A DNA stretch of 64,000 nt from Haberlea rhodopensis (GCA_907163345.1 CAJQUN010000007.1:2611206-2675205); one strand, 5' to 3'; positions 35,632 through 48,480 are shown, numbered from the stretch's first letter. The notes: a model not told the origin generated them from the sequence alone. Program-made: numbers and translations.

Positions 35632-37530
35632 TGTAAGGACCCTAAGGCCTTAAGTGAAGATTTATGTATAATTAGGACTAAGTATATATATAAATCAGAG
35701 TATAAAATCCGTGTTGAGGCTTTGTGCTTTAAGGATTACATGCTAAAATAATATAACTTCCAAAATGGATTAATTACATTCCCAACATGAAAGAATGTCA
35801 ACCATATAGTTTCACACCACTCCTACAGTATGAACTATACAAAAGAACTTCAATGTCCTAGCCAATAGCACTACTCAAGCTCACCGCGTCAACCCCGGTT
35901 CATAGCCCTTGTCTCCCAAAATGTACCTACAGGAACAACCCCACCATGAGCATATACAACATTCATCAACAAAACTCATGGACAATAATATAAATAATTG
36001 CATGAAACATATATCATGTATACTCCCTGAGTTGCCGCATTTACATATTCTCGTCGGTCGTTCCGGTTTCATAACTCATGTACATGGTCATTAGGCATAA
36101 TATAAGTGATCGTCTCCGTATTTCATTCATATACAACAATACTCGTCGATAATCGCATAACCAATATGATTATTCCGGTCTTGTTATAACAGCGGTATTT
36201 TAGCACCCCTCGCTTCGACATATAGCGGCATCATATGATGTCCCTCGCTTCGACATGACAGCGGCATAATCATCGCTTCGACATGACAACGGCAAACATC
36301 ATAATTCCATCGCTTCATATGACAGCGGCAAGTACTACATCCATCGCTCGAATATAACAACCACCGGAATATCAATCATTCCCAAACACATAACAATGCA
36401 CCATGCATAAACCCAAATAATATAATCTCATCACCAATTGCTCATACGTCTCACTACGTACCTTCCTTCCAAAAGTGGAGATGTCGTGGAATTTTATCTC
36501 CTTTGTTGTGTGGTTACCTGGAATGGTTCTACACAATCATACAAACCAATATTAGAAGCCAATAATAGTCCAATACCAAAAATCCCACAAAATTAATCAA
36601 TCACACTTTTTGGTGACTCGCGATCGATCGCCACAAGGCCCCGATCGATCACGAGATCACAATGCCCGAAATCCCAAAATTCTGCACTCGGCGATCGATC
36701 GCCACATTTGGCGCGATCGATCGCCCAAATGTGGCGATCGATCGCCAAGCGCTACTGGAGCGCACTTGTTGCGCGCGATCGATCGCCTCTTCCTGCACTT
36801 CGAAAACACCATTTTTGCATCATATTTTCTTCCCCAACTACACCAACACATAAACCATCAAACCAATAACATATAAACACCATAAACCTTCAACATCCAC
36901 CTTAAAACAACCAAAAATCTAACACCAACCAAAACCAATACCAACCCAAAACAAACCCATTTCAAAACAACAAATACCATTTCAAATCCAAACCAAACAC
37001 CATTAAAACATCAAGGAAGTATACATACCTCTTATGGACTCCAAATCCTACTAATAATCTCACAAACCAAGCTTTTGTAAAGATTTATCCTTCCTCCTTT
37101 AGCCAAAAACGAAAATGGGTTGGGGATAGGGTTTGGTAGAGTGATTTGCGGATTGGTAAAGTGAGAAGGGTAAAGTGGGGTTAGTGGGGTATAAAGGGGT
37201 TATAATTAAACATGTACCCCATTAGTTAACATGATGCATAAAATACCCCAACATGATATTTTAAAAGCATTTTACCAAATTGCACCAAACCTCAATTCAA
37301 TCCATGCTTTCCAAATAATTAACAACCAACACAAATAAACCATGTTAACGCCCAATTTCCCAACATGCACATCATGCACCCTGAAATGCATTACCAGGTC
37401 ACGCCCACCATGTGACTAAGCATTTCGCCATTATATTTAATTCCAACACATTAAATTAATTAACACCATGAATAATAACATAATGATAATTAATGTCCAA
37501 ATTGCAATTAATTATTTCGGGGATATCACA
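35632..37530 (-). mobile_element. Solo LTR, family B, inserted in retroposon L
   Basis: TGTAAGGACCCTAAGG to GGGGATATCACA, flanked by TCTTC (35627-35631 and 37531-37535). 1899 bp with no internal sequence. It is similar to 1678-3724 but shorter, with its own palindrome array (36620-36788) and a TATA-like TTTATACCCC (minus strand, about 37185-37195). Confidence 0.93.
36620..36788. repeat. Palindrome array in second solo B LTR
   Basis: Six copies of CGATCGATCG(C), two extended to GGCGATCGATCGCC-like forms; CGCGCGATCGATCGCC at the right end. Confidence 0.9.
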
Positions 37531-38494
37531 TCTTCTTTGTCTTGGTTTTCTTCGATTTCCTCATGGTTTTTTTCACGCCTAGTGGATCTAATTTCGATGG
37601 AGGAGTGTGGCGTGGTGGTTATATCTACAGTAGTTCTGGTCATTATTACGCCTTCGATGGTGGTGGAGGTTGGGTTCGGAGTGCTCTCGGAGTTGGGGGT
37701 GGTTTAGGCGGTGGCATGGGTTTTGAATGTGGTTTGGACGGCTGAAACTTTGGGGTTTGCGTTTGGCCACTTCTTGGTTGTGTAAGGGATGGTTTCGACG
37801 GATTTCGTGGTTGTAGCTCCATCGGATTTGGGGGTGGTGGTGGTGTTGTTGTTGTTACTGGTGGTGGAGGGTGGTGTGATGGCAGCCATGGGGCCCAGGG
37901 TACATCTGGTGACTTGCGTGCCTATGGTCTGTTGGCACTTTTATGGCTGGCTTCTTTTTTTGCGGTGGTTGCGTGGCAATCCCGCCTCACGCCATGACTC
38001 GCCCTGGTTTGAGTGCCTGGATTTTGGGAGCAATCTGGGCAATCTTTTATGTGTGCGTATCTAGTTGTGCTAGCTTCCCTTTTGTGCAATGTGCTTATAT
38101 TTGTCTTCTTTCTAGGTGTCTAACTTTTATATCCCTTTGTTGTCATGTATATATGTGTTGTTGTTTTTGGGTGTCTGTTAGAGTTTGTTGTTGTATCCTG
38201 CTTTTGTTAAAGTTTGAACATGCCATTTTGGTGTGCTGCTGGTGGTTTTTAGGGTCTGCTTCACGTCTAAGTGCAAGATTGATCTTGATTGCTGGGCTTA
38301 TCGGTTTCGTGCACCATTCTATAGAGTTATTCAATGGTTGTATTTCAGTTTGGGTTTTGGACTTGAGAGCTTGCGTGGTTTTTGTCCCTATCAGTTTGCG
38401 TCTCTCTTGTATGTGTACCTTTCGTTATTGGAAGGCATTTCTCACTTTCGACTTTCTCCTGGGAATTGGTTTGAGGGGATTTGATTTTGCTACG

Positions 38495-40035
38495 TGATCG
38501 CGCTTTTCTTTAGCAAATAAATATTAAGCATGCTTGATATAAATCAACAACACAAATCGACCACAAGCATACGGTGTCAGTTTTTATATAGTTATTCGTA
38601 AGTACGAGTGTCGAACCTTGGACTAACGCAAGTACCAAATAAGATTTATCTAAACTATATTTAACCTACGATTATTAATTAATAATTAAAATACTCTAAT
38701 CCAACCAAAACAATCGATGATCACGAGAAAAGTCCACAAGAAAGAATTATCAAGACAACGATTCACCTAACACAACCCTTACATTTCTTTTCTCCATACA
38801 TCTCTAAGGTGACAGGTTTTTTGAATTTATCCAATATACTCTCTCGAGCTATATTAAATCTTACATCAAATTGCAACAAGTAACTCTCGTTCACTTAATT
38901 AACAATTCGATATTGAATGAGTCTTTATGAAAACTTAGATTAAATAACCTAAAGCTATCACTCGTATGTGATTTTATCTCTGGATCAAATCTTAAACACA
39001 CGGCATAAATTACTATATCATATTATAATTTTATCTTTCAATCTCAATTATAATAAATTATCATTCAGATTGGAACAATCCTTCAAAAGCATGAAGAACA
39101 GTAAAAAATGCACATAGAAGATGTATGAATTCAATCACAATATCAATAGGAAAAGCTATGTTTAAGATATCTCTCAATCATAAAAAACACAATAAATCCA
39201 ATATTCATTCAAAACTAAAATAGAAAAGTAAAAGCAAACTCCCAAGTCGACTTCTTTCTTTGATTCTGGATCCTTTCTCGCTTCTTTCTCGATCTTGGTC
39301 CTCGATTATCTTGTTGGCTTGTTTCAAATCATAGGGTGAAGGGTTGATGAAGGTTGAATGGTAGAAAGGTGGAGGTTGGCTGCTGAACGTCGAGTGAAGG
39401 AAAGGAGTTGAGGCACGAGGTGTGTGGGTGGTTTGGATTCTGGATATATGAAGAAGGCGTGAGGTTTGGAACGGGTGTGAAGGATGTGTGGGTTTTCCAA
39501 CCCTATGGGGTGGAGTCTGTGCGTATCCCCGGTCTGTTATGAAGAGTTGTGTATATATAGAGGTGTGCATGATCTGAAAACTTGTTACCAGAATTTTAGA
39601 ACTCTTGGCGTAGCTACGCCTCATTTCCGGCGTAAATACGCCACTTTTAATTCCTGAAATTTGCAAGGGTCTCGGCTTAGGCGTAGCTACGCCTCTTCTT
39701 TGGCGTAAATACGCCTTCTGATTTTTCCTGAAATTTGTAAGACAGTGTGTTTGGCGTAGCTACGCCATATTGAAGGCGTAAATATGCCACTTTGTAGGCA
39801 TAAATATGCCAGTCTACAAATCCTCCAAGCATGAAATATTTATCTTTCCCTTGACATGTTAGCTTGGTTTGGTCCTTTTTCATCGCTTTTGGCTCATTTC
39901 CTCTACTTTTATGCATTTCAACATTGATTCCTGAAACATAGAAATATATACCAAAAAAACGTAAAATCATCCAGGAATCAATACGAAAATCGTTAGAAAA
40001 TCACATCTAAATAAGTGTAAAAACGACATTTATCA
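38495..40035 (-). mobile_element. Element H: solo LTR or short LTR-type element (1541 bp)
   Basis: Ends TGATCGCG and ACATTTATCA, flanked by CTACG on both sides (38490-38494 and 40036-40040). On the minus strand it starts TGATAAATGTCGTTTTTAC, a start common in OTA (Tat/Ogre-like) LTRs, so that orientation is likely. No PBS, PPT or protein domain was seen, so a solo LTR is the simplest reading. The short frames at 39205-39970 are not supported as genes. Confidence 0.8.
39607..39810. repeat. 73-bp-spaced palindromes GGCGTAGCTACGCC / GGCGTAAATACGCC
   Basis: GGCGTAGCTACGCC starts at 39607, 39680 and 39753, exactly 73 bp apart. Each is followed by GGCGTAAATACGCC or a near form (39629, 39702, 39775), plus a further GGCATAAATATGCC near 39797. 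The first is a perfect 14-bp palindrome; the second is palindromic apart from its central A. A TCCTGAAATTTG block lies in each spacer. Confidence 0.92.
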
Positions 40036-40229
40036 CTACGGTGGCTTTGCTCTATTTTGGTCATATCTTTGTCCTTTTGTGGTGTCATTTTGTTATTTTA
40101 GACCTATTTATTTGCCAGATGTTCGGCGTGTTCATTTAGTTGATTGTGAATGGCAGTTGTATACCTTGTATCGTTGTTTTCATTAATCTAATGTCTATTT
40201 TATGCTAAAAAAAAATAAACCATTAATAT

Positions 40230-41285
40230 TAATTTCCCTAACTAGTGAGCTCCACCCACGTAAATGCTTGTTTATTTTGGGAATTTGATCGAATATGATG
40301 TGAGATGCATTAAACATATTTTATTGTTGGGTAGTAAATTACATATATATAATTTAAATATTTTAGATGATTTTACTCCTTTATAATTGTAATTTATATA
40401 AAATTTGTTACGTTTAAAATTACATTTTAAGTTAAATTTTAATGTATATGTACATCTTATAATATATAATATAATTTAATTATTCATGTCTCGATTATCT
40501 CATCTCATATATCAAACGGTCCCTAAAATCCTACCTTACTTTAAATTGTTCTTCGCTCGACCTAAAATCCAACCGAACTTCAAATTTGGATTGACGATAA
40601 TAAATAACAAACCTTACTCGTGAGAATTAATACAAAGCATTATCTTTTTTTCGTTCCAACGCCAATAATGTTATATATTTAATTATTGTTTCATAATGAG
40701 AAATTTCTATTATATATTTATAAATATAGATATCATATTCATATATAAGTAAACTCACTTAAAATCCCTCTACCCAAACATAATTTTAACAGTCATCCAT
40801 ATATCAAAGATTATTTATTTAAACTCTCTTCTATACTTTTTTTATTTATTCCAACTCCCTACCAACCTTAAAAGACATAAAAGCTCTTACTTTAATTGCA
40901 TAAAACTCCTTAAATCTTTTATGATTATTACAAAAACACCCAAAATCCCATTTTTACTAATAAACAACTCCTAATAAGGGTACGTAAATGCAGGTGCCTT
41001 AATGAATATGAGATCCTTCAGTTTCTGTCATCTTGAGAGAACCCAATAGCATACTTTTGCAAATGACTCACAGTTCATGATGGATTTTTTAGCCCTAAAA
41101 TTCCCTTATACAAAGAACAAGTGAAAATAAATAACAGACACATCATGCTTCCATATTACAATAAAATTTTAACAAACTGAAATATACCATTTTGACCATA
41201 ACGGCATCGGGTGAGGTGGTTGCAAAGCCATCAGTCGGAAACTTCATGCCTCCAGACTGTTTTACGAATGGCTCCTCACCATCCA
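40230..41285. other. AT-rich intergenic stretch, no gene recognised
   Basis: Short unconserved frames only. I see no repeat copy elsewhere in the window, no RNA gene and no mobile-element end. Confidence 0.5.
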
Positions 41286-41720
41286 ACCTCAGCCCTCAGA
41301 CGAGGTTAGTCTGTCAGTTATCCGACTCCTTCTGAAACCGCACAGCACATCCCTAATTCGTTTCCTAGGGCGATAGATATAATCAAGATATAAGAAAGAT
41401 TTAAAGAAATATGGGAGATAGATGGGCAATATCCTTCGTTTTATTCTGTAAATACTTATAATATCTATTACATTCAAACGTCTCCTTTTGGGGGGAGACA
41501 CTTATTTAGCCTCTCATAAATATGAAGCTTGACTTAAGAACACATAAACTAAAAACAGAACAATATTACAAACAATTACAAAAGAAAGAAAGAAAGAAAA
41601 CAAGCTATGAAAGTCGAAAGATTACAAAGCTTCGATACTACAATTTTTATTTTCAGAAAACTATGAAGAATTTTCGATGTCCTTAGCTTCCTGAATGTGT
41701 GCCCTTATATACGCATGAAT
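41286..41720 (-). promoter_or_regulatory. Caulimovirid relic: promoter and leader-like region
   Basis: On the minus strand: TATATAAG (41704-41711), then three TTTGTAA-type motifs (41632-41638, 41577-41583, 41567-41573) and an AAATAAG (41501-41507). A TATA box, TTTGTA upstream elements and an AATAAG-type signal within 200 nt is the layout known for plant pararetrovirus promoters and poly(A) sites. The motifs are seen; the function is inferred from position downstream of the viral coding relic. No tRNA-Met primer site was found here, and the left limit is uncertain. Confidence 0.5.
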
Positions 41721-42512
41721 CCGGACTTGAACTGGATTCCAAATCTTGATAATTGTTGAGTGTCCCTTAATTTTCACGTGGTCTGGCATCTTTTGTCTGA
41801 GTGTGCCAACTTTTCTAGTGGTCCATTATTTTGTCCGAGTGCGTTGAACATTATCCGCACTATCTTTTAATGGTCCACGCATTTTCCTTTGTCGGGGAAT
41901 CTTTACATTATTGGTTTTTGTGGTCCCCGCGCTTTAGGAAAACAGGCTCACTTGTCAGCATGTCTATCTCTTCCTGCCTCTGATCTATCGGGTTTGGATC
42001 GAAACCCTTTCCCGAACTCTGGTTCTTTATGCTCTGGGCATGCTTGGCAAATATGGTCTATCCATTGGCCAATGTGTGCCATGTTGCAGAATTTTCGGTA
42101 AATTTCTTTTCCCGCCGGAATCTTGTTTTCCCAAAGAGTTCTTCTTTTTGTTTCAAAGTTCTTCGGCAAATCTTGTTGATGTTCCTGTCATGGAATTTAA
42201 CATGAAAGTGTCGTTGGCTGAATTCTAAAAGAACTTGAATGAGTATTTGACTTTGTCCATTTCCATTAGACAAACCCAAAGACCACATGCACGTCTGGTT
42301 GAAATTTCATCTTCCGTGATAGTCCCAGCCAACATTGGTATACCTTCTGGTAGCGCCATTTTTTATATTTTTTAAGGCGTTTCCGTCTGGTCATCTGAGC
42401 TTGATAAAATGAAAAGTTTCAAAGAAGCCATTCTTCGCTGGTTCTGGAGTAGCACTGAAAAAATACAACTCCAAGATATCTCCTCTGGCCAAATGTGGAT
42501 TATTGGCACATG
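41721..42512 (-). pseudogene. Caulimovirid relic: region downstream of RNase H, distal part
   Basis: Frames on the minus strand carry protein-like sequence broken by stops, for example 41948-42169 with WIDHICQACPEHKE (a cysteine/histidine cluster) and, at 42400-42500, NNPHLARGDILELYFF. The latter continues, across the inserted A element, the frame at 51158-51293. I cannot name the protein with confidence; it would be the C-terminal part of the polyprotein or a separate downstream frame. The A insertion sits at 42512/42513. Confidence 0.6.
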
Positions 42513-44691
42513 TGTAAGGACCCCCGTGCCCTTAACCCGTTATTAGTGTATTAACCCCCGTACTTAGTGCATACGATCATGTTATTAAAGGGGAAAGTGA
42601 TTACATGCAACTCCAACATGAATACCGTCTATAAAATTCCTTTACATTAATCGTATAATGTCTATAATTTCCCAACATATTCCATAAAACATATGATGCA
42701 CCTTTAAACATACACTAACATGCTCTCAATTCATTTTGCAGTTCATAATTAATTGCACACAACACAAATGAAGAGAGAAAGGCCCTTGCCTTCTTTATAC
42801 ATTCCATATACACATAATACTGCTCACATGCGAGCATCAAATAAGTAGGCGTGTATCTAATGTATAAAGTATCATACTCAATACCGTCGCTGGTACCTCG
42901 ATCCTGGAAGCACCTCAAATCTACAGCTCGAGCTCAACTCCAAGCCATCGATGTACCTAATAACCTGTCCCAACAGAGACAGCCCCCACACGGGGTGAGC
43001 ATACCAATATCCCAAACCCAACAGTCATAATAATACAATTCATAATTTACAACAATGTAAATGCTTATGAAATAAAAAAATATACTCCCTGGATGGTATC
43101 ATCCTCATCCGGGATTCTCTGTACTGTCCCTGTTATCAAAACAACCGAAACCATCAAATTCCCAAATGCCAGTTAATCATTACATTGTTTAACGAATCCA
43201 TATGATATATATCGATATTACACTATAATATCAAATCATTAAGCAATGATCATGTTTATCCCATTTATCTCATTTATGGTTCCATAGTTCTATCTCATTG
43301 CTCGCTCTACACTAGCGACATTTCATTCTCACGCATGCTCAACAGTAGTGGCGTCACAATTGATGTTCGCTCAAAGGCGACAACATCTCAATCATTGCTC
43401 GTTCAAAAGCGGCACCATATAATTCTCAATGTATATATGTCCATTCATAGTGATTACCATAAACCATGCAATTCAATATACATTTATTGTAATAAAGCGT
43501 ACCATGCACTCACAATTGCAATTACAATAAAGGGCCATGCTCGTACGTCATACGTACCTTATGATTCCGTAGTTCAAGTCCAAACCTTGCCTTGGTCCCG
43601 TGACCGATGAATTAAATGCTAAACACGATAATAATCCACAATTAATCTCAAGCATGCAACCACGTGCCCAAGCACGTTCACAAACCCCAAATATATATCG
43701 TCATCCATGACGATTAACCATTTTAAAAGGCCCCGGGCGAAGCATGCATCGAAAACTCAACACGAAATAATTCCCCAAAAAAAAGCATTGGCGATCGATC
43801 GCATGATTTCAGGCGATCTATCGCCTCGCGAAAATAGGAACAGGCGATCGATCGCTCCTTTTCAGGCGATCGGTCGCCTCTTAGCGTAAATGGCCACTGC
43901 CTCATGGCGATCGATCGCTTCATAATTTCATCAACGTCGCGGCGATCGATCGCCCTGCCCTAGGGATCGATCGCCTCGACTTGTAACAGCCAAAAATGGC
44001 ATTTTTCTTGCAAATTTTGCCCAACAACAATCCTCACACCCCTTACAATATTTAACCTCAAAGTAAACACCATAAAAACTCCTCAAACCAACCAACCCAA
44101 AATTCTTTAAAATTCCAAAAGTCAAACCCAACTCATAATACAACTAAACCACACAAAACCACATTCAAATCAAAGACAAATACGAGGGGATGGATAATAC
44201 CTTATTATCTTCGAGAAATCGGGCTCCTAGGATGAGCGTCCATCGATTTTGCTCATCAAAGGGAAAGGGGAAGGGTTTGGGGTTAGAGAGTGGCGCGAGG
44301 GAGAGGAGAGGAAAGAAATGGACTCCGAATGACGGAATCCCAAGTCCAACTGGTATATATAACAAAAATGCCCCAAAATACCAATACCTCCACAAATACA
44401 TCATGATTCATTAAAAATCATATGTTTACAAAAACTCTCTCTCCAACATCAAATCCACATACAGGCCCCAACATAAGGCACCCCGGACTCCAAGTCCCAC
44501 TAAAAACCCAACTCAAAGGTTTTCCACCAAAATGAGAATACAATCTCAACCTTTGGATCCAACGGTTCCAAATGCCCGATTTAACAACCTCGGGAGACCC
44601 AACACCGCAATTAATTCCTAATTGCCACAATTAAAAATCCATCAAGGATTAATATCACACCGGGATTAACACCATTAATCCCCGGACATCA
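42513..44691 (-). mobile_element. Family A 3' LTR of the second copy
   Basis: TGTAAGGACCCCCG to CCCCGGACATCA. It contains the hairpin (42971-43000), AGCGA/CCGCT units (43300-43420) and six palindromes (43790-43976), with a TATA-type GGTATATATAAC near 44351. Compared with the 5' LTR, about 39 bp with one palindrome are missing at 43922. Confidence 0.94.
43790..43976. repeat. Palindrome array, A-rev 3' LTR
   Basis: GCGATCGATCGC-type copies, several as GGCGATCGATCGCC, with GCCTC(T/A) separators; CACTGCCTCATGGCGATCG shows the GAGGCAGTG neighbour on the minus strand. Confidence 0.92.
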
Positions 44692-47449
44692 CAATTATCC
44701 CCCACTAATAAAATTTCATCCTCGAAATTGCACCGGTGTACTCCAAGTAACACCAGGACTACACAAACAAAACAAAGCCATGACCCCGATTCTGAACCAC
44801 CTTAGAATCGAATTAACAACTGTGAGAATACCAGTCTCGCACCAAGCCCTAAAATAGAGCAAACGCCAAAATTCATACAAACGCAAAAATAACAACATAC
44901 CTCGATGTGAATCGTCCCAGAAGTCAGTCCACCACGACTAAAAATCAACCAAATCTCCCTTGGTTCTGACATAGATGTCACTCCGTGATATTCACCACTT
45001 GCCCACGATGCTTGACACGCATCGTCATGATGGGGACCACTAGTATACAACAATATACTCACAGAAAATTCGGTTTTTTTGTTTCCCAGTCCATCTCCTC
45101 CAAAGGAGTAGTTGCAACATTTGCAACCCGGATCGGGTGACCCACCGTCACTGATCCACACAAAACACATCACTACAGATGTCTACAACCATGTGTTCCA
45201 AGAAATCCCATCTTGGTCCAAAAACACACTATCGAGACTCTACAAGGTCTCAAGTTCCACAGGGGACATGTAAGACAATCAATTGTATTCCCACACACGT
45301 GTCAACCATGACACTAAACAAATCCGAATCCTGGCCACCCCTCATTTATCCTGGGATTCAACAATCCTAGAACAGGGAGGCTATCGAATCGACCAGTAAG
45401 AATTACCACGGTCCTAAAACACGACAAGTCCTCACAAGGGAAGTCAAACGGACCTCACGATTATTCTTCAGATTACATTGTGCCATCGAGATTACCAATC
45501 TCAAATTGTCACAATCTCCCACCGGAGATTCGTCAAACCAAGCACACTAAACCGACGTTCAACAAGGAACGAAATAAAGTTGGCATTCGTATACACACAC
45601 GGCATACATGTCCATACACCATCACAACATGCATACATAATGCAATGGACTTAGGTATCTCCAATCATACTCAAATCCCAAAACCACTGTCACACCTCGA
45701 TTATTCTCACCCCACGGAGAATGATGGTTGACAAACCAAAACCAAAGGGTGTGATTTCAACATCAACACCACACGAACCAAAATAGCGAATCTCCCCCAA
45801 AAGATTCAACCGGTAGGTATCATAATACCGCCTTCCTCCCAAGGAATATATCATGAATCCATGATCCTCCAATCATCGAACCACCGTTCGGAAACCTGGA
45901 TATATTTATGCCAAAATATTTCCCGGAACCCAGAAATACACACCTGGTTAGAATGGTGTATCCAAGACACTATTACCAAATCTATTCCGTATACACCATC
46001 GTATACTAATTCCAACAATGCTCTGTACTAATGCTATAGTACTACACATCCTCGAGCATTACTCCGGAGTCGTCTCCTCGAACGTCTCACCGGAAGTACG
46101 AAGCCATCACATAGCCCAACACTGGTAGGGCTTACCCCGGTTGATTCACAATCAACCCTCAACCAATACTGGCTGTCTCCATGACTGCGCCATCTAAATT
46201 CTCCAAGAGATAAAATCGCTATAGTAGTGTTACCCCACTAGCTATATCTCACAATTTCAATTGTGATCCCCGTTGCATTCTACATGCAAGGATGCTCAAC
46301 CAGAGCTAATAACGACTTGTGATACTCACCTTGGTATTACCAACAAAATTGAGTTGTCCCAATACAAGTCCCTCAAAACAAAAGACGTATAAACGTTCTC
46401 GTGAGGTGTCACATGCCTCAAACATCATGCTACAAAGGACAATCAAAAGCCTGCCAATAGTCTTCATCGTATCATCATACGATTTACCAAACTCGGTCCC
46501 AACGTGCAATATAATGACTCCAACAAGCACACTATATCATTACCACGATATCTGGCTAGCAAAGCGCTGTCTCCATAGGCTCATATCAAGTCCACCAACA
46601 AGCCATACGTTCCATCTCGGTATGCCATACCATACAAACCGTTAGAGTAGTGGGTCATCACCCATTATATCCCTAATACCAATGCACAAAGGACATCCCA
46701 GTGTCCTTGCTCAACCACGAAGTAATCCTAATCCATTAGGAGTTATCCCACACCCTCAGGGTGGGTGTGACCATGCCTACACCACATCACAACAACAAGC
46801 GAGTAGTTTCCTCAATGACTACTCTTACCACCAATCACTTGGCCTTAGCCAATCCAGCGAGTATACCCGGAGGGTATCATTACTCAAAAATATTTACCTG
46901 TATCACGTGATACGGTACCCTCACCTGTACAATGCATCCAATAATCCATCGAGCAATCTGCTCGGCGTAATGGTCTCGTCAACTAGTGACCCAGACACTA
47001 CCATGTGCTTTCCAACGGTACCCAATTATGTAATCAAATACATATACATAAATGTATTAATCATCAAAACGACGCTACACGTCTACATAGAACATCCACT
47101 ATGTCATCGTCATCCCGTGACGGTACCTGTCAACATATGACATTCGAAATAATATCGTCGACTCGTGACGGTAAAGGTCGATACACGACGTCCATAGTCT
47201 CATCGTCAAACACATGACATCATAAGTAATCAATGCATGATATCCACAATAATGCTAAATAAGCAGTAATACGCCATACCTCATTGCTAACAATATAGCG
47301 GCATACCTGTCTCCGTCATCTAACAGTGGTACGCAATCAGCACCCATCGCTCGTAGGTGGCGTAATCCAGCGTCATGTACATAGCGGCATAACCCGTCGC
47401 TATAGAATCAGTGGCATAATCCCTCGTCATAGATTAGCGACATAAAACA

Positions 47450-48000
47450 TCGCTATAGATATCTGGCGGCATGAACCATCGCCATAGATGTAGCGAAATG
47501 AACCATCGCTATGAATACCCAGCGGCATAAACTATCGCCAATAGAATAGTGGAATGAACCATCGCTATGAATACCCGGCGGCATAAACCATCGCCAATAG
47601 AATAGCGGAATGAACCATCGCTATGAATACCTGGCGGCATAAACCATCGCCAATAGAATAGCGGAATGAACCATCGCTATGAATACCTTGCGGCATAAAC
47701 CATCGCCAATAGAATAGCGTAATGAACCATCACTATGAATACCTGGCGGCATAAACCATCGCCAATAGAATAGCGGAATGAACCATCGCTATGAATACCT
47801 GGCGGCATAAACCATCGCCAATAGAATAGCGGAATGAACCATCGCTATGAATACCTGGCGGCATAAACCATCGCCAATAGAATCGCGGAATGAACCATCG
47901 CTATGAATACCCAGCGGCATAAACCATCGCCAATAGAATAGGGGAATGAACCATCGCTATGAATACCTGGCGGCATAAACCATCGCCAATAGAATAGCGG
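47450..48000 (-). repeat. Tandem array, 56-bp unit, second A element
   Basis: About nine to ten units with GGAATGAACCATCGCTATGA then a GCGGCATAAACCATCGCC half, many near-identical. The units are more uniform than in the other copy, pointing to recent expansion or homogenisation. Confidence 0.93.
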
Positions 48001-48009
48001 ATCCCTAGT

Positions 48010-48480
48010 CATTGTTACGGTAGTGTATTTTAATGCCCCTCGCTCAAATGCGACATGCGGCACTCCCACCCCTCGCTTTACATATAGGCGGCATAGAATA
48101 ACCTCGCTTCAATGGACATGCGGCACTCCCACCCCTCGCTTCACATTGTAGCGACAAATATTCTTTCCTCGCCTCATATGATAACCACGCTTCAATGTGA
48201 CATGCGGCGCTCCCACCCCTCGCTTCACATTTTAGCGGCACAAAACAAACAAATAGCGGCAAGCATTTAAAATCATCACTCATCCATAACAATGACTCAT
48301 GGGATATTCACCAAGTATTCCATCTATACCTGCAACACAAGCATATTCCATATCCCAACATACATCATTATGAGTGTATTTTAATGCTCCTCGCTCAAAT
48401 GCGACATGCGGCACTCCCACCCCTCGCTTCAACATTTGGCGGCAGCGCATTAAAATCATCACTCCATTGTACACATGCAA
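48010..48480 (-). repeat. CCTCGCT / GCGGCA half-site repeats, second A element
   Basis: Repeats of CCCCTCGCT..ATGCGACATGCGGCACTC type, the complement of the AGCGAGG/CCGC units at 600-1165. Several near-identical blocks are at 48020-48080, 48105-48150 and 48385-48440. Confidence 0.8.

Larger units (their letters stand above)
35548..40217 (+). mobile_element. Retroposon L (LINE-like, non-LTR) with 12-bp TSD
   Basis: AACCATTAATAT flanks it (35536-35547 and 40218-40229), and the right end has an A-run (40206-40215). Without the nested solo B LTR and H it is about 1.2 kb. The 3' portion, a T/G-rich tail with TTGTATACCTTGTATCG then AATCTAATGTC and the A-run, resembles plant LINE 3' ends. No RT or endonuclease motif was seen, so it is a truncated or non-autonomous LINE, or a retroposed transcript. 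Its 5' part (37531-37900) has a GGT-rich stretch giving glycine-rich frames that I do not call as a gene. Confidence 0.75.

Noticed and set aside
37468..38497. Glycine-rich or membrane protein gene across 37468-38497
   Set aside because: Several overlapping frames of similar length, no conserved domain, inside a retroposon that is split by LTR insertions; no consistent start or exon structure.
39205..39970. Two minus-strand frames of 153 and 97 codons in H
   Set aside because: They lie in an LTR-like element, cross the GGCGTAGCTACGCC repeats, and show no family motif.
40970..41060. Splice sites and exons of a host gene near 41000
   Set aside because: A GGTACGTA donor-like site alone; no coding frame on either side.
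47450..48000. CRISPR array
   Set aside because: Head-to-tail tandem repeat without unique spacers, inside a plant retrotransposon.
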